A DNA stretch of 64,000 nt from Halomonas ventosae (GTDB lineage Bacteria; Pseudomonadota; Gammaproteobacteria; Pseudomonadales; Halomonadaceae): assembly GCF_004361885.1 (NCBI RefSeq), contig NZ_SNWH01000005.1, forward strand, positions 1 through 64,000, in the 5' to 3' direction. The translations under genes were made by a program, and so were the position numbers. This document shows positions 17,486-25,766 of this stretch, piece by piece. The notes below the pieces were generated by a model. The model did no database searches and was not told the DNA's origin. It worked only from the letters and a program-made list of their open reading frames with translations. Positions within the stretch are counted from its first letter, which is position 1. Each line of letters begins with the position of its first letter.

Positions 17486-18400
17486 TCAAGATGTGGGAAG
17501 GTGGCCCTGGAGGCGCTCCATGGCTTCGCCGAGGTCATCGCCCAACAGTGCCACCCGGGTCTTCTCCAGATCGGCCTCGCGAATGCGCGCCATGGGGCCG
17601 CAGACCATCAGCGGCACCTCGAGCTGATCGGCCAGGCGCGGCAGCTGGCGCCTTACCAGCTCGGCCTTCTCCGCCTTGCCGCTGGCCAGCAGCAGGGCCG
17701 CCGCCTGGAAGCGTTCCACCGCCAGTGGCAGCTCGCTGCAGGGCAGCGGGGCATCGAATATCTGCACGTGGTAGCCACGGTCGCTGGCGGCCAATGCGGT
17801 GAGCAGCACCCAGAGTGGCGCAGGGTCATCGGGCAGCGGCGCGATGAGCAGCCTCGGGCCTCTGCTCAGCGGATTGGCATGCAGCAGCCGGGTGCCGATG
17901 CGGGTGCGCAGGAAAGTCTCGAGGGTGCGGCGCTGCAGCACATCGCCGAGCTGCTCCCCCCAGCCCTCCTCGAGCTGGCGGATCACCGGCTGCCAGAGCT
18001 CGGCCAGGCAGGTCGGTACGGGGTAGAGCGCCAGTGACTGGTTGAACAGCTCCTCCAGGCGCGTCAGGTCCAGCGCTTGCACGGCGCTGACCAGCAGGCG
18101 ACGCTGGCCGGTCCAGTCGTCGGCCACTGGTGCCGGGGCCGGCGCGGTCTCCGGCTGGTCGAGCAGTTCACGGACCTGGCTGACCGGCACCCCGCGGTTG
18201 AGCCATTGCAGGATACGCTGGACGCGCTCGATGTCCTCGCGGGCATAGAGGCGGTGTCCCTTGGGCGTGCGCTGTGGCTTGATCAGGCCGTAGCGGCGCT
18301 CCCAGGCGCGCAGGGTGACGGAGTTGACCCCGGTCAGCCGGGAAACCTCGCGGATCGGGTAGAGCGGGGTGTCGGCCGAACGCCTTGCCTCATCATTCAT
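17486..18400 (-). CDS. MerR-family regulator of the LitR/CarH type, without cobalamin ligands
   Basis: A 304-residue regulator. The N-terminal MerR winged helix (about 14-66) reads IREVSRLTGVNSVTLRAWERRYGL and continues with the GHRLYAREDI wing. The C-terminal half resembles the B12-binding domain of CarH and LitR (helical cap at about 100-175, Rossmann-like from 182). The cobalamin contacts are missing: the Wx9EH motif of CarH is W147-x9-Arg157-Arg158 here, and no histidine occurs where the axial ligand should be (about 188-200, PLPDDPAPLW). This matches LitR proteins that sense light through a partner rather than B12. It overlaps the chelatase gene by 4 bp and precedes phrB, so it probably controls this cluster. 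Confidence 0.85.
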   Translation of the reverse strand: MNDEARRSADTPLYPIREVSRLTGVNSVTLRAWERRYGLIKPQRTPKGHRLYAREDIERVQRILQWLNRGVPVSQVRELLDQPETAPAPAPVADDWTGQRRLLVSAVQALDLTRLEELFNQSLALYPVPTCLAELWQPVIRQLEEGWGEQLGDVLQRRTLETFLRTRIGTRLLHANPLSRGPRLLIAPLPDDPAPLWVLLTALAASDRGYHVQIFDAPLPCSELPLAVERFQAAALLLASGKAEKAELVRRQLPRLADQLEVPLMVCGPMARIREADLEKTRVALLGDDLGEAMERLQGHLPTS

Positions 18401-18777
18401 GAGCGTGCCGACTCCCCTGCCTGCTCGGCGACCACCGCCGCCAGCGCCTCGATGAAGGCCGGATGCTCGCCTACCGGGGGCAGCAGGGCCAGCTTGATGC
18501 CGGGGTGGGTGGCGCTCAGCGCCTCGACCTGGCCAGGCACGTCCTTGCGGAGGTGGCGTCCGGCGGCGAAAAACAGCGGCAGGATCTCGGCACGCTCGAC
18601 CCCCGCTTGGATGAGCTCGGCCACGGTGGATTCCAGCGAAGGCTCGCTGAGCTCCATGTAGGCCAGGCGCAGCGGGGTCGACAGCCGAGCGGTCAGGGCC
18701 TGGGCGAAGTGTTCGAAGGGGGCTCGCCAGTGCGGGTCACTGGAGCCGTGGGCGAGCAGGATCAGGGCATAGGACAT
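18397..18777 (-). CDS. CbiX-like sirohydrochlorin/metal chelatase family protein
   Basis: A small (126-residue) single-domain CbiX/SirB-type protein. The two metal-site histidines are visible: LLAHGSSDPHW (His10) and LPLFFAAGRHLRKDVP (about His71). Family members insert cobalt, nickel or iron into tetrapyrroles. The start MSYALILLAHG was chosen by homology; the upstream frame lies in the neighbouring gene. Its place directly before a LitR-type regulator is notable because that regulator has lost the cobalamin ligands. It may act in siroheme supply or have an altered role. Confidence 0.85.
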   Translation of the reverse strand: MSYALILLAHGSSDPHWRAPFEHFAQALTARLSTPLRLAYMELSEPSLESTVAELIQAGVERAEILPLFFAAGRHLRKDVPGQVEALSATHPGIKLALLPPVGEHPAFIEALAAVVAEQAGESARS

Positions 18778-18802
18778 GGGAGTCTCCGGTCGCGAAGAAG
18801 GG

Positions 18803-19867
18803 TCAGGAAGCGTCGGCCACCAGGGCCTCGCCGAGGTGGTGGCCCGAGAGCCAGGCATCCTCGACCCGCGCTCCGCGCCAGCCGTCACCGCACAGTGCCA
18901 GTGCCGTGGATGAACGCCGGTAGTCGTGGTTGACGGCCTCGCCCGCCGCGAAGACATCCGGCTGGGCGTAGCGCCACCGATGGGCCCCCAGGTCGCTGGG
19001 CTCGGGCAGCACAACCCCGCCTGGCAGTCGTTCACGGAAGGCTTCGAGCAGTTCCCGGGCCACCGCCTCGGCAGCGAGCTCGAGGTGGCTCTCGCTCCAC
19101 TCCAGCCGCGCCAGCAGGCTTAGGCTTTCGCCCTGGTGGCGGCGGCCGGGCTTGTGGTCGTTGCGGCTGACGAAACGCAGCGCTTCCCGGGTCGGGGCGG
19201 GGCGTAAAATGGGCTCCAGGCGCAGCACCTGCCAGTCGTCGTCGATCCCTGGCAGGGAGGGCAGCTGGGCATCGAAACACGCCCAGGCAGCCCAGCAGGA
19301 GCGCTGGATCACCGTCTTGCAGGCCGCCTCCAGGGCGGGTTCATGGCCAGCCAGCAGCGTCGCTGCCTGGGGCGCGGGAATTGCGATCACCACCGCTGTG
19401 AAGGGGCCATGGCGCGTCTCGTGCTGGTCCACCAGCCACCATTGCCGGCCTTGGGGCTCGAGGCGTTCGATCCGGGTATCGGTAGCCACCTCAAGTTCTT
19501 CTGCCAGCTGGCGGGTCACCGCACTCATGCGCGGGACACCGATGAAGCGCTTGACCTCGTCGCGGTGGCGCTGCCAGCCCGTCTCGGTCGACTGCCAGAA
19601 GGCATCTGGCCAGGGGGCAGCGAGGCCGGCATTCCGCCAGGCATCCACCCGGCGCTGGAAAGCCGGATCTCGGACACTAAAGAATTGGGCACCCAGGTCG
19701 ACCACTGCGCCCGGCAGTTGACGGCTGGACAAGCGGCCCCCCGGGCCGCGACCCTTGTCGAACAGGCGCACCGGCAGGTTGGCCGCGCGCAGAGCCTGGC
19801 CGCAGGCGAGGCCAGCGATGCCGGCGCCGATGATGGCGATGGAAACAGCAGGCTTGGGCATGGTCAT
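18803..19867 (-). CDS. Renalase-like NAD(P)/FAD-dependent oxidoreductase
   Basis: A 354-residue flavoprotein with a GAGIAGLACGQALR dinucleotide motif near the N-terminus, then DKGRGPGGRLSSR and VDLGAQFF, the pattern of bacterial renalase-like proteins. The C-terminal FAD segment is LALCGDGWRGARVEDAWLSG. The substrate is unknown; bacterial renalases oxidise aberrant dihydro-NAD(P) isomers, which would fit photo-oxidative damage control. It is the first gene of the ten-gene minus-strand run, 25 bp before the chelatase. The start at 19867 could also be the second ATG at 19861. Confidence 0.85.
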   Translation of the reverse strand: MTMPKPAVSIAIIGAGIAGLACGQALRAANLPVRLFDKGRGPGGRLSSRQLPGAVVDLGAQFFSVRDPAFQRRVDAWRNAGLAAPWPDAFWQSTETGWQRHRDEVKRFIGVPRMSAVTRQLAEELEVATDTRIERLEPQGRQWWLVDQHETRHGPFTAVVIAIPAPQAATLLAGHEPALEAACKTVIQRSCWAAWACFDAQLPSLPGIDDDWQVLRLEPILRPAPTREALRFVSRNDHKPGRRHQGESLSLLARLEWSESHLELAAEAVARELLEAFRERLPGGVVLPEPSDLGAHRWRYAQPDVFAAGEAVNHDYRRSSTALALCGDGWRGARVEDAWLSGHHLGEALVADAS

Positions 19868-19907
19868 CTCGTGCAGTCAACGACGTTCATCGCTAGACTA
19901 GCAGAAG

Positions 19908-19924
19908 TGTACAACGGCTGTATA
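19908..19924. promoter_or_regulatory. Candidate LitR/CarH-type operator: TGTACA / TGTATA at 11-bp period
   Basis: TGTACA (19908-19913) is repeated as TGTATA (19919-19924), exactly 11 bp apart, in the 103-bp divergent region between the ten-gene cluster and the epimerase gene. CarH-type MerR regulators bind head-to-tail repeats of about 11 bp with this core. The distal repeat overlaps a TATAAC -10-like element for the plus strand, and TTGTAC reads as a -35 on the minus strand. Confidence 0.5.
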
Positions 19925-19970
19925 ACTCGTCGCGGCGGTCGCGGCGGTCGCGGCGAAGGGGGAGTGGCGG

Positions 19971-20876
19971 ATGCGAGTGCTGATCACGGGCGGCAGTGGG
20001 TTTGTCGGGCAGCGGCTGTGCCGGCGATTGAAGGAGGCCGGGCATCGCGTCCTGGTGGTGTCGCGGGAACCGGAGCAGGTGCGCGACCGCCTGCCGGATG
20101 GCAGCGACATCCGCCGTTCGGTGCTGGATTTCATCGACACGCCACCCGATGCCATCGTCAACCTGGCCGGAGAGCCGATCGCCGCGCGACGCTGGAGCGA
20201 CGCGCAGAAAGAGCGTCTGATCGATTCCCGGGTCAACGTCACCCGCGACCTGGTGATGCTCTGCGAGCAGCTCCAGGCCAGCCAGGGGCGAACCCCACGG
20301 GTGATGGTCTCCGGTTCGGCCATGGGCTACTACGGCGACCAGGGGGATCACGAGGTCACCGAACAGACCCCGCCTCATGACGAGTTTGCCCATCGCTTGT
20401 GCAAGCGCTGGGAGAACACCGCCCGGGAAGCGGCGAATTTCGGCGTTCGGGTGGCTCTGCTGCGCATCGGCCTGGTGCTCGATGCTGGCGGCGGCAGCCT
20501 GCAGAAGATGCTGCCGCCCTTCAAGCTGGGGCTGGGCGGGCGCTTCGGCGACGGCAAGCAGTTCATGCCCTGGATCCACCGCGAGGACCTGGTCCGCGCG
20601 ATCCTCTTCCTGCTCGAGCGCGATGACCTCGAGGGGCCCTTCAACGGCAGCGCGCCCCATCCCGTCACCAACGCCGAGTTCACCCGCACCCTGGCCAGGC
20701 AGCTGGGGCGCCCCGCCCTGATGCCGGTGCCGGCCATTGCCCTGGAGACCGCCTTCGGCGAGATGTCACGGCTGCTGCTGACCGGCGCCGACATGCGCCC
20801 GGCCCGGCTGCTCGAGGCGGGCTTCGAGTTCAAGTTCGAGACCCTGGAGAAGGCCCTGGCCGATATCCTGGGCTAG
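19971..20876 (+). CDS. TIGR01777 family NAD(P)-dependent epimerase (YfcH-like)
   Basis: A 301-residue extended SDR of the TIGR01777/YfcH family. The cofactor motif is TGGSGFVGQRL (about 6-16). Family hallmarks are VNLAGEPIAARRW, SGSAMGYYGDQGD, PFKLGLGGRFGDGKQ and MPWIHREDLV. The substrate is not known for the family. It is divergent from the light-stress cluster and shares the TGTAYA-repeat region, so it may be co-regulated. In photosynthetic and light-responsive bacteria homologues often lie near phr/cry genes. Its stop codon shares CTAG with the convergent rapA stop. Confidence 0.9.
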   Translation: MRVLITGGSGFVGQRLCRRLKEAGHRVLVVSREPEQVRDRLPDGSDIRRSVLDFIDTPPDAIVNLAGEPIAARRWSDAQKERLIDSRVNVTRDLVMLCEQLQASQGRTPRVMVSGSAMGYYGDQGDHEVTEQTPPHDEFAHRLCKRWENTAREAANFGVRVALLRIGLVLDAGGGSLQKMLPPFKLGLGGRFGDGKQFMPWIHREDLVRAILFLLERDDLEGPFNGSAPHPVTNAEFTRTLARQLGRPALMPVPAIALETAFGEMSRLLLTGADMRPARLLEAGFEFKFETLEKALADILG

Positions 20877-23836
20877 CGCGTGTCGTCACCCACGGTGACG
20901 ATCACCCGCACGGCGTCCAGGCGCAGCCGAGCGCCCTCGATGGCTTCGTCCAGCGCTGCGCGCTCGCGGCGTAGCGCTTCGAGCTCGTCGGCGCGCACCG
21001 CCGGGTTGAGCCGCGAGAGCGCCTCGAGGCGGCTGAGCTCGCTATCGAGTTCTGTGCGCATGCGCCCCTGAGCGGCCTCGATGATGCTCGGCAGTTCCCG
21101 CTCGGCTTGCGCTTCGGCCGCCATGAGCAGTTCACGTAGCCGCTCGTGACGGCGCCTGATCAGGTCCCGCGCCACCGCCTTCTTGACCTTCTGCACCGCC
21201 TTGGAGAGACCCGTGAAGGAGATCTTGTCGGTCAGGTTGGCGCCGGACTCGTCGAGCAGCACACGCACCGCGGTGGGCGGCAGGAAGCGATTGAGGTGCA
21301 GGCGCTTCGGCGCCGGGCAATGGGTGCGAAAGACCAGCTCGACTATCAGCCGGCCGGCGGGAATCGCGGGATGCCTAAGCAGCGCCAGGGCGGTGTTGCC
21401 CATGGCGCCATTGAGAATCCGGCCCATCATCTCGCGCAGCAGCGGATGCTCCCAGGAGAGGCGTTGGACGTCGTCCCGGGCCAGGGCGCGGGCGCGGGAG
21501 AAGGTGGCGGAGAAGCCCTGCTCGCCCTTCACCAGGCCCGGCAGGCCGTCGAGCATCTGTGGGCTCGGCTGCAGGTGCAGGATGTCGCCGCCCAGTTCCT
21601 GGCTGTCGACGCCGAAGATGTCTAGTGCCTGGTCCAGGTAGCGGCTCAGGGCCTTATCGGCATCGAGCTCGCGGATCGCCGCGATGACCGCATCGGCACG
21701 ATCAACGCGGCAGGCGTTGAGCTCCAGCAGGCGGTTGCGGCCGGCGTCGCGCTCGGCCAGGCGCGCTTCGAACAGCGCCCGGGTCTCCGCGATCACCTCC
21801 TCGAGGGCCTCGTCGTCGAGCAGGCTGTCGGCCAGGGTGTCGCCGAAGGCGGCATGGATCTCGCTGCCCAGGCCATGGGGCGCACTGAAGGCGTCCATGC
21901 CCTGGTGGTACCAGCGCAGCAGCTTCTCGCCAGGGCTGCCGGCGAACACCGGCACATGCAGCTCGATGGCGTGGCGCTGGCCGATGCGGTCGAGCCGGCC
22001 GATGCGCTGCTCCAGCTGGTCGGGGTGCAGCGGCAGGTCGAACATCACCAGGTGGCGGCAGAACTGGAAGTTGCGCCCCTCGGAGCCGATCTCCGAGCAG
22101 ACCAGCACCTGGCAGCCCTCCTGCTGGTCGGCGAAGGCTGCCGCGGCGCGGTCGCGCTCCACCAGCGAGAGCCCCTCGTGGAACACCGGAGCCTGGTAGC
22201 CGCCGAGCACCCGCAATCCCTCGGCCAGGCCCTGGGCAGTCGCGCGGTCATGGGCGATCACCAGCACCTTATCATCGGCGAAACCGCCTTCGCCATCGTC
22301 GGCGAGGCGCTCCAGCAGCCAGGTCACGCGAGGGTCTAACTGCCACCAGGGCTCGCTGTTGAGCGGGTCGCCGCTCGGCAGGCCATCGGCCAGCGCCCGG
22401 TACATGGCGTCCGGGTAGATCAGCACCTCGGGATGGCCGAGGCCGGTCTCGATCAGCAGCTCGTCCAGGTAGTCCTCGTCGCGCACCAGGCGGCGCAGCA
22501 CCCGGCGGTAGGCGGCGGGCGCCTCGAGTGTGGCGACGTGCAGGTGGCGCTCGGGGAAACCACCCACGTGGCGGCGGCTGTTGCGAAACATCACCCGGCC
22601 GGTGCCGTGGCGGTCCAGCAGCTGCTCGCGCAGCTGGTCGCGGGCGGCGGCATGCTGAGCCTCGCCGCGCTCGGGGTCGGTTAGGGTGTCGAGCAGGGCC
22701 AGGCTGTCGGGTTCGGCGATCACTGCGGCGACGCTATCGCGGTCGGCGGCCTCGCCCGGCAGGCGCTCCAGGGCATCGATCGCCTCGGCCACTTCCACGT
22801 AGTGGGCCTCCTCCTCGCGGAAGGCCGCGAGGCTGTGATAGCGGTCCGGATCGAGCAGGCGCAGCCGGGCAAAGTGGCTTTCGAGGCCCATCTGCTCCGG
22901 GGTGGCGGTAAGCAGCAGCATGCCGGGCACTTGGGCGGCCAGGCGCCCTACGCAGGCATAGCCGGGGCCGCTCTGCTCCGGGCTCCAATCGAGGTGGTGC
23001 GCCTCGTCGACGATCAGCAGGTCCCAGTCGCAGGCCAGCGCCTGTTGCTGGCGATGGGGGTTGGCGAACAGCCAGTCCTGGCTGGCCAGCACCAGCTGGC
23101 CAGCCTCGAAGGGGTTGGCGTCGCCATGGGCCTCGCTCTGCTGCTCATCGAGCAGGGTGACCTCGAGGGCGAAGCGGCGCAGCAGCTCCACCAGCCACTG
23201 GTGGGTCAGGCTCGCCGGCACCAGGATCAGCGCCCGCTCGGCGCGGCCGGTGAGCAGCAGGCGATGCAGGATCAGCCCCGCCTCGATGGTCTTGCCCAGC
23301 CCCACCTCGTCGGCCAACAGCACCCGCGGCGCGTGGCGACGGGCCACCTCGTCGGCGATATAGAGCTGATGGGGGATCAGGTCGATGCGCGGGCCGGCCA
23401 GGCCGAGTGCCGGGTTTTGCTCGATGCGGTGGTAGTGGTGCAGGGTGCGAAAGCGCAGGTCGAACCAGTCGTTGCGGTCGACCTGGCCGGTGAGCAGGCG
23501 GTCGCGGGCCTGGTCGAACTGCATGCTGTCGGCAAGCCGCGACTCGGGCAGCTCGGTGAGCTCGCCGGCGTCGTTTTCGCCGATGTAGACGATCAGGCCG
23601 CCGACCTCCTTGCTGTCGTCGACGGTCATCTGCCAGCCCTCGGCGGACTGGATGCGGTCGCCGCTGCCGAAGGCCACCCGGGTCAGGGGAGCGTTGCGGC
23701 GGCTGTAAGTGCGGGTTTCCTGGCTGGCGCCGAAGAGCACGGTGACGCTGCGGGCATCGACGTTGAGGATGGTGCCCAGGCCGAGTTCGGCCTCGCCGTC
23801 GCTGATCCAGCGCTGGCCGGGAGAGAAGTCGCTCAT
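20873..23836 (-). CDS. rapA: RNA polymerase recycling ATPase RapA
   Basis: SWI2/SNF2-type translocase that binds RNA polymerase and reactivates stalled enzyme. The 987-residue product is close to E. coli RapA (968). Tudor-like N-terminal domains begin MSDFSPGQRWISDGEAELGL. Walker A is ADEVGLGKTIEAG (about 172-185) and the DEAH box is IVDEAHHLDW. The helicase C-domain has SEIGSEGRNFQF and EQRIGRLDRIGQ (motifs V and VI). The C-terminal RapA-specific domain is complete. Monocistronic; convergent with the epimerase, sharing 4 bp. Confidence 0.96.
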   Translation of the reverse strand: MSDFSPGQRWISDGEAELGLGTILNVDARSVTVLFGASQETRTYSRRNAPLTRVAFGSGDRIQSAEGWQMTVDDSKEVGGLIVYIGENDAGELTELPESRLADSMQFDQARDRLLTGQVDRNDWFDLRFRTLHHYHRIEQNPALGLAGPRIDLIPHQLYIADEVARRHAPRVLLADEVGLGKTIEAGLILHRLLLTGRAERALILVPASLTHQWLVELLRRFALEVTLLDEQQSEAHGDANPFEAGQLVLASQDWLFANPHRQQQALACDWDLLIVDEAHHLDWSPEQSGPGYACVGRLAAQVPGMLLLTATPEQMGLESHFARLRLLDPDRYHSLAAFREEEAHYVEVAEAIDALERLPGEAADRDSVAAVIAEPDSLALLDTLTDPERGEAQHAAARDQLREQLLDRHGTGRVMFRNSRRHVGGFPERHLHVATLEAPAAYRRVLRRLVRDEDYLDELLIETGLGHPEVLIYPDAMYRALADGLPSGDPLNSEPWWQLDPRVTWLLERLADDGEGGFADDKVLVIAHDRATAQGLAEGLRVLGGYQAPVFHEGLSLVERDRAAAAFADQQEGCQVLVCSEIGSEGRNFQFCRHLVMFDLPLHPDQLEQRIGRLDRIGQRHAIELHVPVFAGSPGEKLLRWYHQGMDAFSAPHGLGSEIHAAFGDTLADSLLDDEALEEVIAETRALFEARLAERDAGRNRLLELNACRVDRADAVIAAIRELDADKALSRYLDQALDIFGVDSQELGGDILHLQPSPQMLDGLPGLVKGEQGFSATFSRARALARDDVQRLSWEHPLLREMMGRILNGAMGNTALALLRHPAIPAGRLIVELVFRTHCPAPKRLHLNRFLPPTAVRVLLDESGANLTDKISFTGLSKAVQKVKKAVARDLIRRRHERLRELLMAAEAQAERELPSIIEAAQGRMRTELDSELSRLEALSRLNPAVRADELEALRRERAALDEAIEGARLRLDAVRVIVTVGDDTR

Positions 23837-23950
23837 GGTGCCTCGGGGATGCTTGGGATCGGTTCGCTGCCGCTGGCCACAGCCGGCCCGGCGGCGACAG
23901 GGCGCGGTATCTTACCGCAAAGCCAGGCGCGGCTTAAGCACTCGCGCCGA

Positions 23951-24754
23951 TCAGCGCTTCTCCGCCAGCCAGGACGAGAGCCGCGCGCGGGTGAGCTCGC
24001 CGACGTGCTGTTCGAGCGCGCGCCCCTCGGCGTCGAACAGCAGGGTGGTGGGCAGGCCCGGCGACTCGGACAGCGCCATCAAGCGCTGGCGCGGGTCGAG
24101 CAGGGCATGGTCGAAGTCGAGGCCCTGGTCGTCGAGGTAGCGCACCACCTGCAGCAGCTCCTCGCCCTGGTTGACGATCACCACGCTGACCCCCTCGCGG
24201 GCGTCGGCCTCGGCTAATAGGGGCATCTCGCGACGGCAGGGCGGGCACCAGGTGGCCCAGAGGTTGACCACCACCCGCTCGCCGGACAGCGAGGCCAGAG
24301 TGACTTCCTCGCCGTCGAGGTTCTCCAGGGCGAGGTCGGGCAGCTCGCGTAGCGCCATGCCGCCACCCAGCGGGGCCAGGGTGACCAGCGTCAGCCACAG
24401 CAGCGAGGCGCCCAGCGTCAGGCCCATGCCGCCCAGCATCGCCCCCAGCCGGTCGCGCAGCGACCAGGCGCTCCAGCCCAGCGCGGCCAGCAGGCCCCAC
24501 AGGCCCTGGTAGCCGGGTTGCCAGAACTTGAGGATATCCAGCGGCGCCTCGGCGTAGGCGCCCAGGTTCATCAGCGCATGTCCCAGGCGGGCGCCGACCA
24601 GCCAGGTCAGCAGCAGGCCGTTGAACCAGCGGGCATGGCGGCTCCGCGGCAGGCCCAGCAGGAAGGCACTGGCGGCCAGCAGAGCCAGCGCGGCAATGAA
24701 GGCGTAGAGGCGCGGCAGCGCGATCAGCACGGGCCCCAGGGCGATGGCATCCAT
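23951..24754 (-). CDS. TlpA-family thiol-disulfide oxidoreductase with N-terminal membrane domain
   Basis: A 267-residue protein. About four hydrophobic helices (1-130) are followed by a periplasmic thioredoxin-like domain. The active site is WATWCPPCRREMP (about 168-180), and the cis-proline region is ESPGLPTTLLFD. The N-terminal part vaguely resembles prolipoprotein transferase-type membrane proteins, but no catalytic residues were identified. It is likely a periplasmic reductant for cysteine pairs, perhaps in cytochrome maturation or repair; this is family-based inference. It stands alone between rapA and a divergent small gene. Confidence 0.85.
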   Translation of the reverse strand: MDAIALGPVLIALPRLYAFIAALALLAASAFLLGLPRSRHARWFNGLLLTWLVGARLGHALMNLGAYAEAPLDILKFWQPGYQGLWGLLAALGWSAWSLRDRLGAMLGGMGLTLGASLLWLTLVTLAPLGGGMALRELPDLALENLDGEEVTLASLSGERVVVNLWATWCPPCRREMPLLAEADAREGVSVVIVNQGEELLQVVRYLDDQGLDFDHALLDPRQRLMALSESPGLPTTLLFDAEGRALEQHVGELTRARLSSWLAEKR

Positions 24755-24870
24755 GGCGTGGCGGTGACTCCCGAGAGGTCGGCGGCGGGCGCCGCAGCGG
24801 GTACACTGGGTGGATTGGTTTCGCCAAGCCTACTGCCGGTGGGCAGGGCTGTCATCCAGCGGGAGCACTC

Positions 24871-25113
24871 ATGGCACAACCGGCCTTCGATACCCTGCGC
24901 GCCCTGGCGATCGCCAGCCAGGCGCTGGGCTTCATCCTGATTATCACCCTGGAGACCCTGATGGGCGATGCCGCGCGACCCTGGCAGGGCTGGACCCTGG
25001 CGGCCATGGTGACGGCCGCACTAGGTATCGCCCTGGCACGCCTCTACCGACGCAACCGGGCACGCAAGGCCATGGCGAGGCGCCTGGCCGACGATGACGG
25101 CGATGCGCACTGA
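24871..25113 (+). CDS. Small two-helix membrane protein, unknown
   Basis: An 80-residue protein with two predicted transmembrane segments (about 8-31 and 41-59) and a basic, then acidic, cytoplasmic tail (RNRARKAMARRLADDDGDAH). The ribosome-binding site GGGAG lies upstream of the ATG. I do not recognise the family. The helix-turn-helix topology and basic tail resemble many short envelope-stress proteins, but nothing links it to a function. Confidence 0.6.
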   Translation: MAQPAFDTLRALAIASQALGFILIITLETLMGDAARPWQGWTLAAMVTAALGIALARLYRRNRARKAMARRLADDDGDAH

Positions 25114-25244
25114 GCGGGCCCGGCCACCGATGGGTTTCGGCTCACGCGCTTGATCCAGGACATTGCCGGATGGGCCTCAGCGTCTAGGCTAGAATCAGGT
25201 GGGGTGCCGTGGGTACCCCGGTCTATCTCTGAAGGGAAGAACTC

Positions 25245-25697
25245 ATGTACCAGTCAATCCTCGTTCCCGTCGATGGTTCCAGCCATGCTGTGAAGGCGCT
25301 CCAGGTGGCCGCCCAGCTGGCGAAGGGCACGTCCGCTATCCTTTATTTGATGACCGTCGCCGAATTTCCGCCTGACAACATTGGCCTGTTCACCGGCGGT
25401 GTTGCCGAACCCTATGCCGAGGAGGAGCGCGAGAAGCTGGCGGCCGGCATGAAGGAGGAGGCCCACCAGGCGATCGACAAGGCGCGCGCTGCCGTCGAGC
25501 TCGCCGGCATCGAGGTCAAGGAGGTGGTCCGCCAGGGCCGCCCGGCGGAACTGATCGTCGGCGTGGCAGAGGAACTCGGCGTCGATGCCATCGTCATGGG
25601 CAGCCGCGGTATCAGCGACATGCGCGGCATGGTGTTCGGCAGCGTCTCCCACAGGGTCAGTCACACCGCCGGTTGTACCGTCATCACTGTGACCTGA
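25245..25697 (+). CDS. uspA: Universal stress protein, ATP-binding type
   Basis: A 150-residue single-domain UspA protein. It starts MYQSILVPVDGSSHAVKA and has the ATP-binding motif G-2x-G-9x-G-S in MGSRGISDMRGMVFGSVS (about 120-137). That motif places it with the nucleotide-binding (MJ0577-like) branch rather than classical E. coli UspA. GAAGGGA precedes the ATG. A GGGGT...ACCCC hairpin lies at 25201-25219 in the leader, and a TAGAAT -10-like element at 25190-25195. Confidence 0.92.
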   Translation: MYQSILVPVDGSSHAVKALQVAAQLAKGTSAILYLMTVAEFPPDNIGLFTGGVAEPYAEEEREKLAAGMKEEAHQAIDKARAAVELAGIEVKEVVRQGRPAELIVGVAEELGVDAIVMGSRGISDMRGMVFGSVSHRVSHTAGCTVITVT

Positions 25698-25709
25698 ACG
25701 AAGCTGACC

Positions 25710-25757
25710 CCTACTCTGATAACCTCCTACTCTGACAGAATCCTACTTTGACAAGGA
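25710..25757. repeat. Three copies of a 16-bp tandem repeat upstream of DUF808
   Basis: CCTACTCTGATA (25710), CCTACTCTGACA (25726) and CCTACTTTGACA (25742) recur with an exact 16-bp period. They fill most of the 69-bp gap between uspA and the DUF808 gene. The last copy runs into the AAGGAG ribosome-binding site. Confidence 0.85.
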
Positions 25758-25766
25758 GCCCCGCGC

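Noticed and set aside
19930..19957. CGCGGCGGT-type triple repeat in the epimerase leader
   Set aside because: A short GC-only run that can arise by chance in this genome; no hairpin or coding sense.
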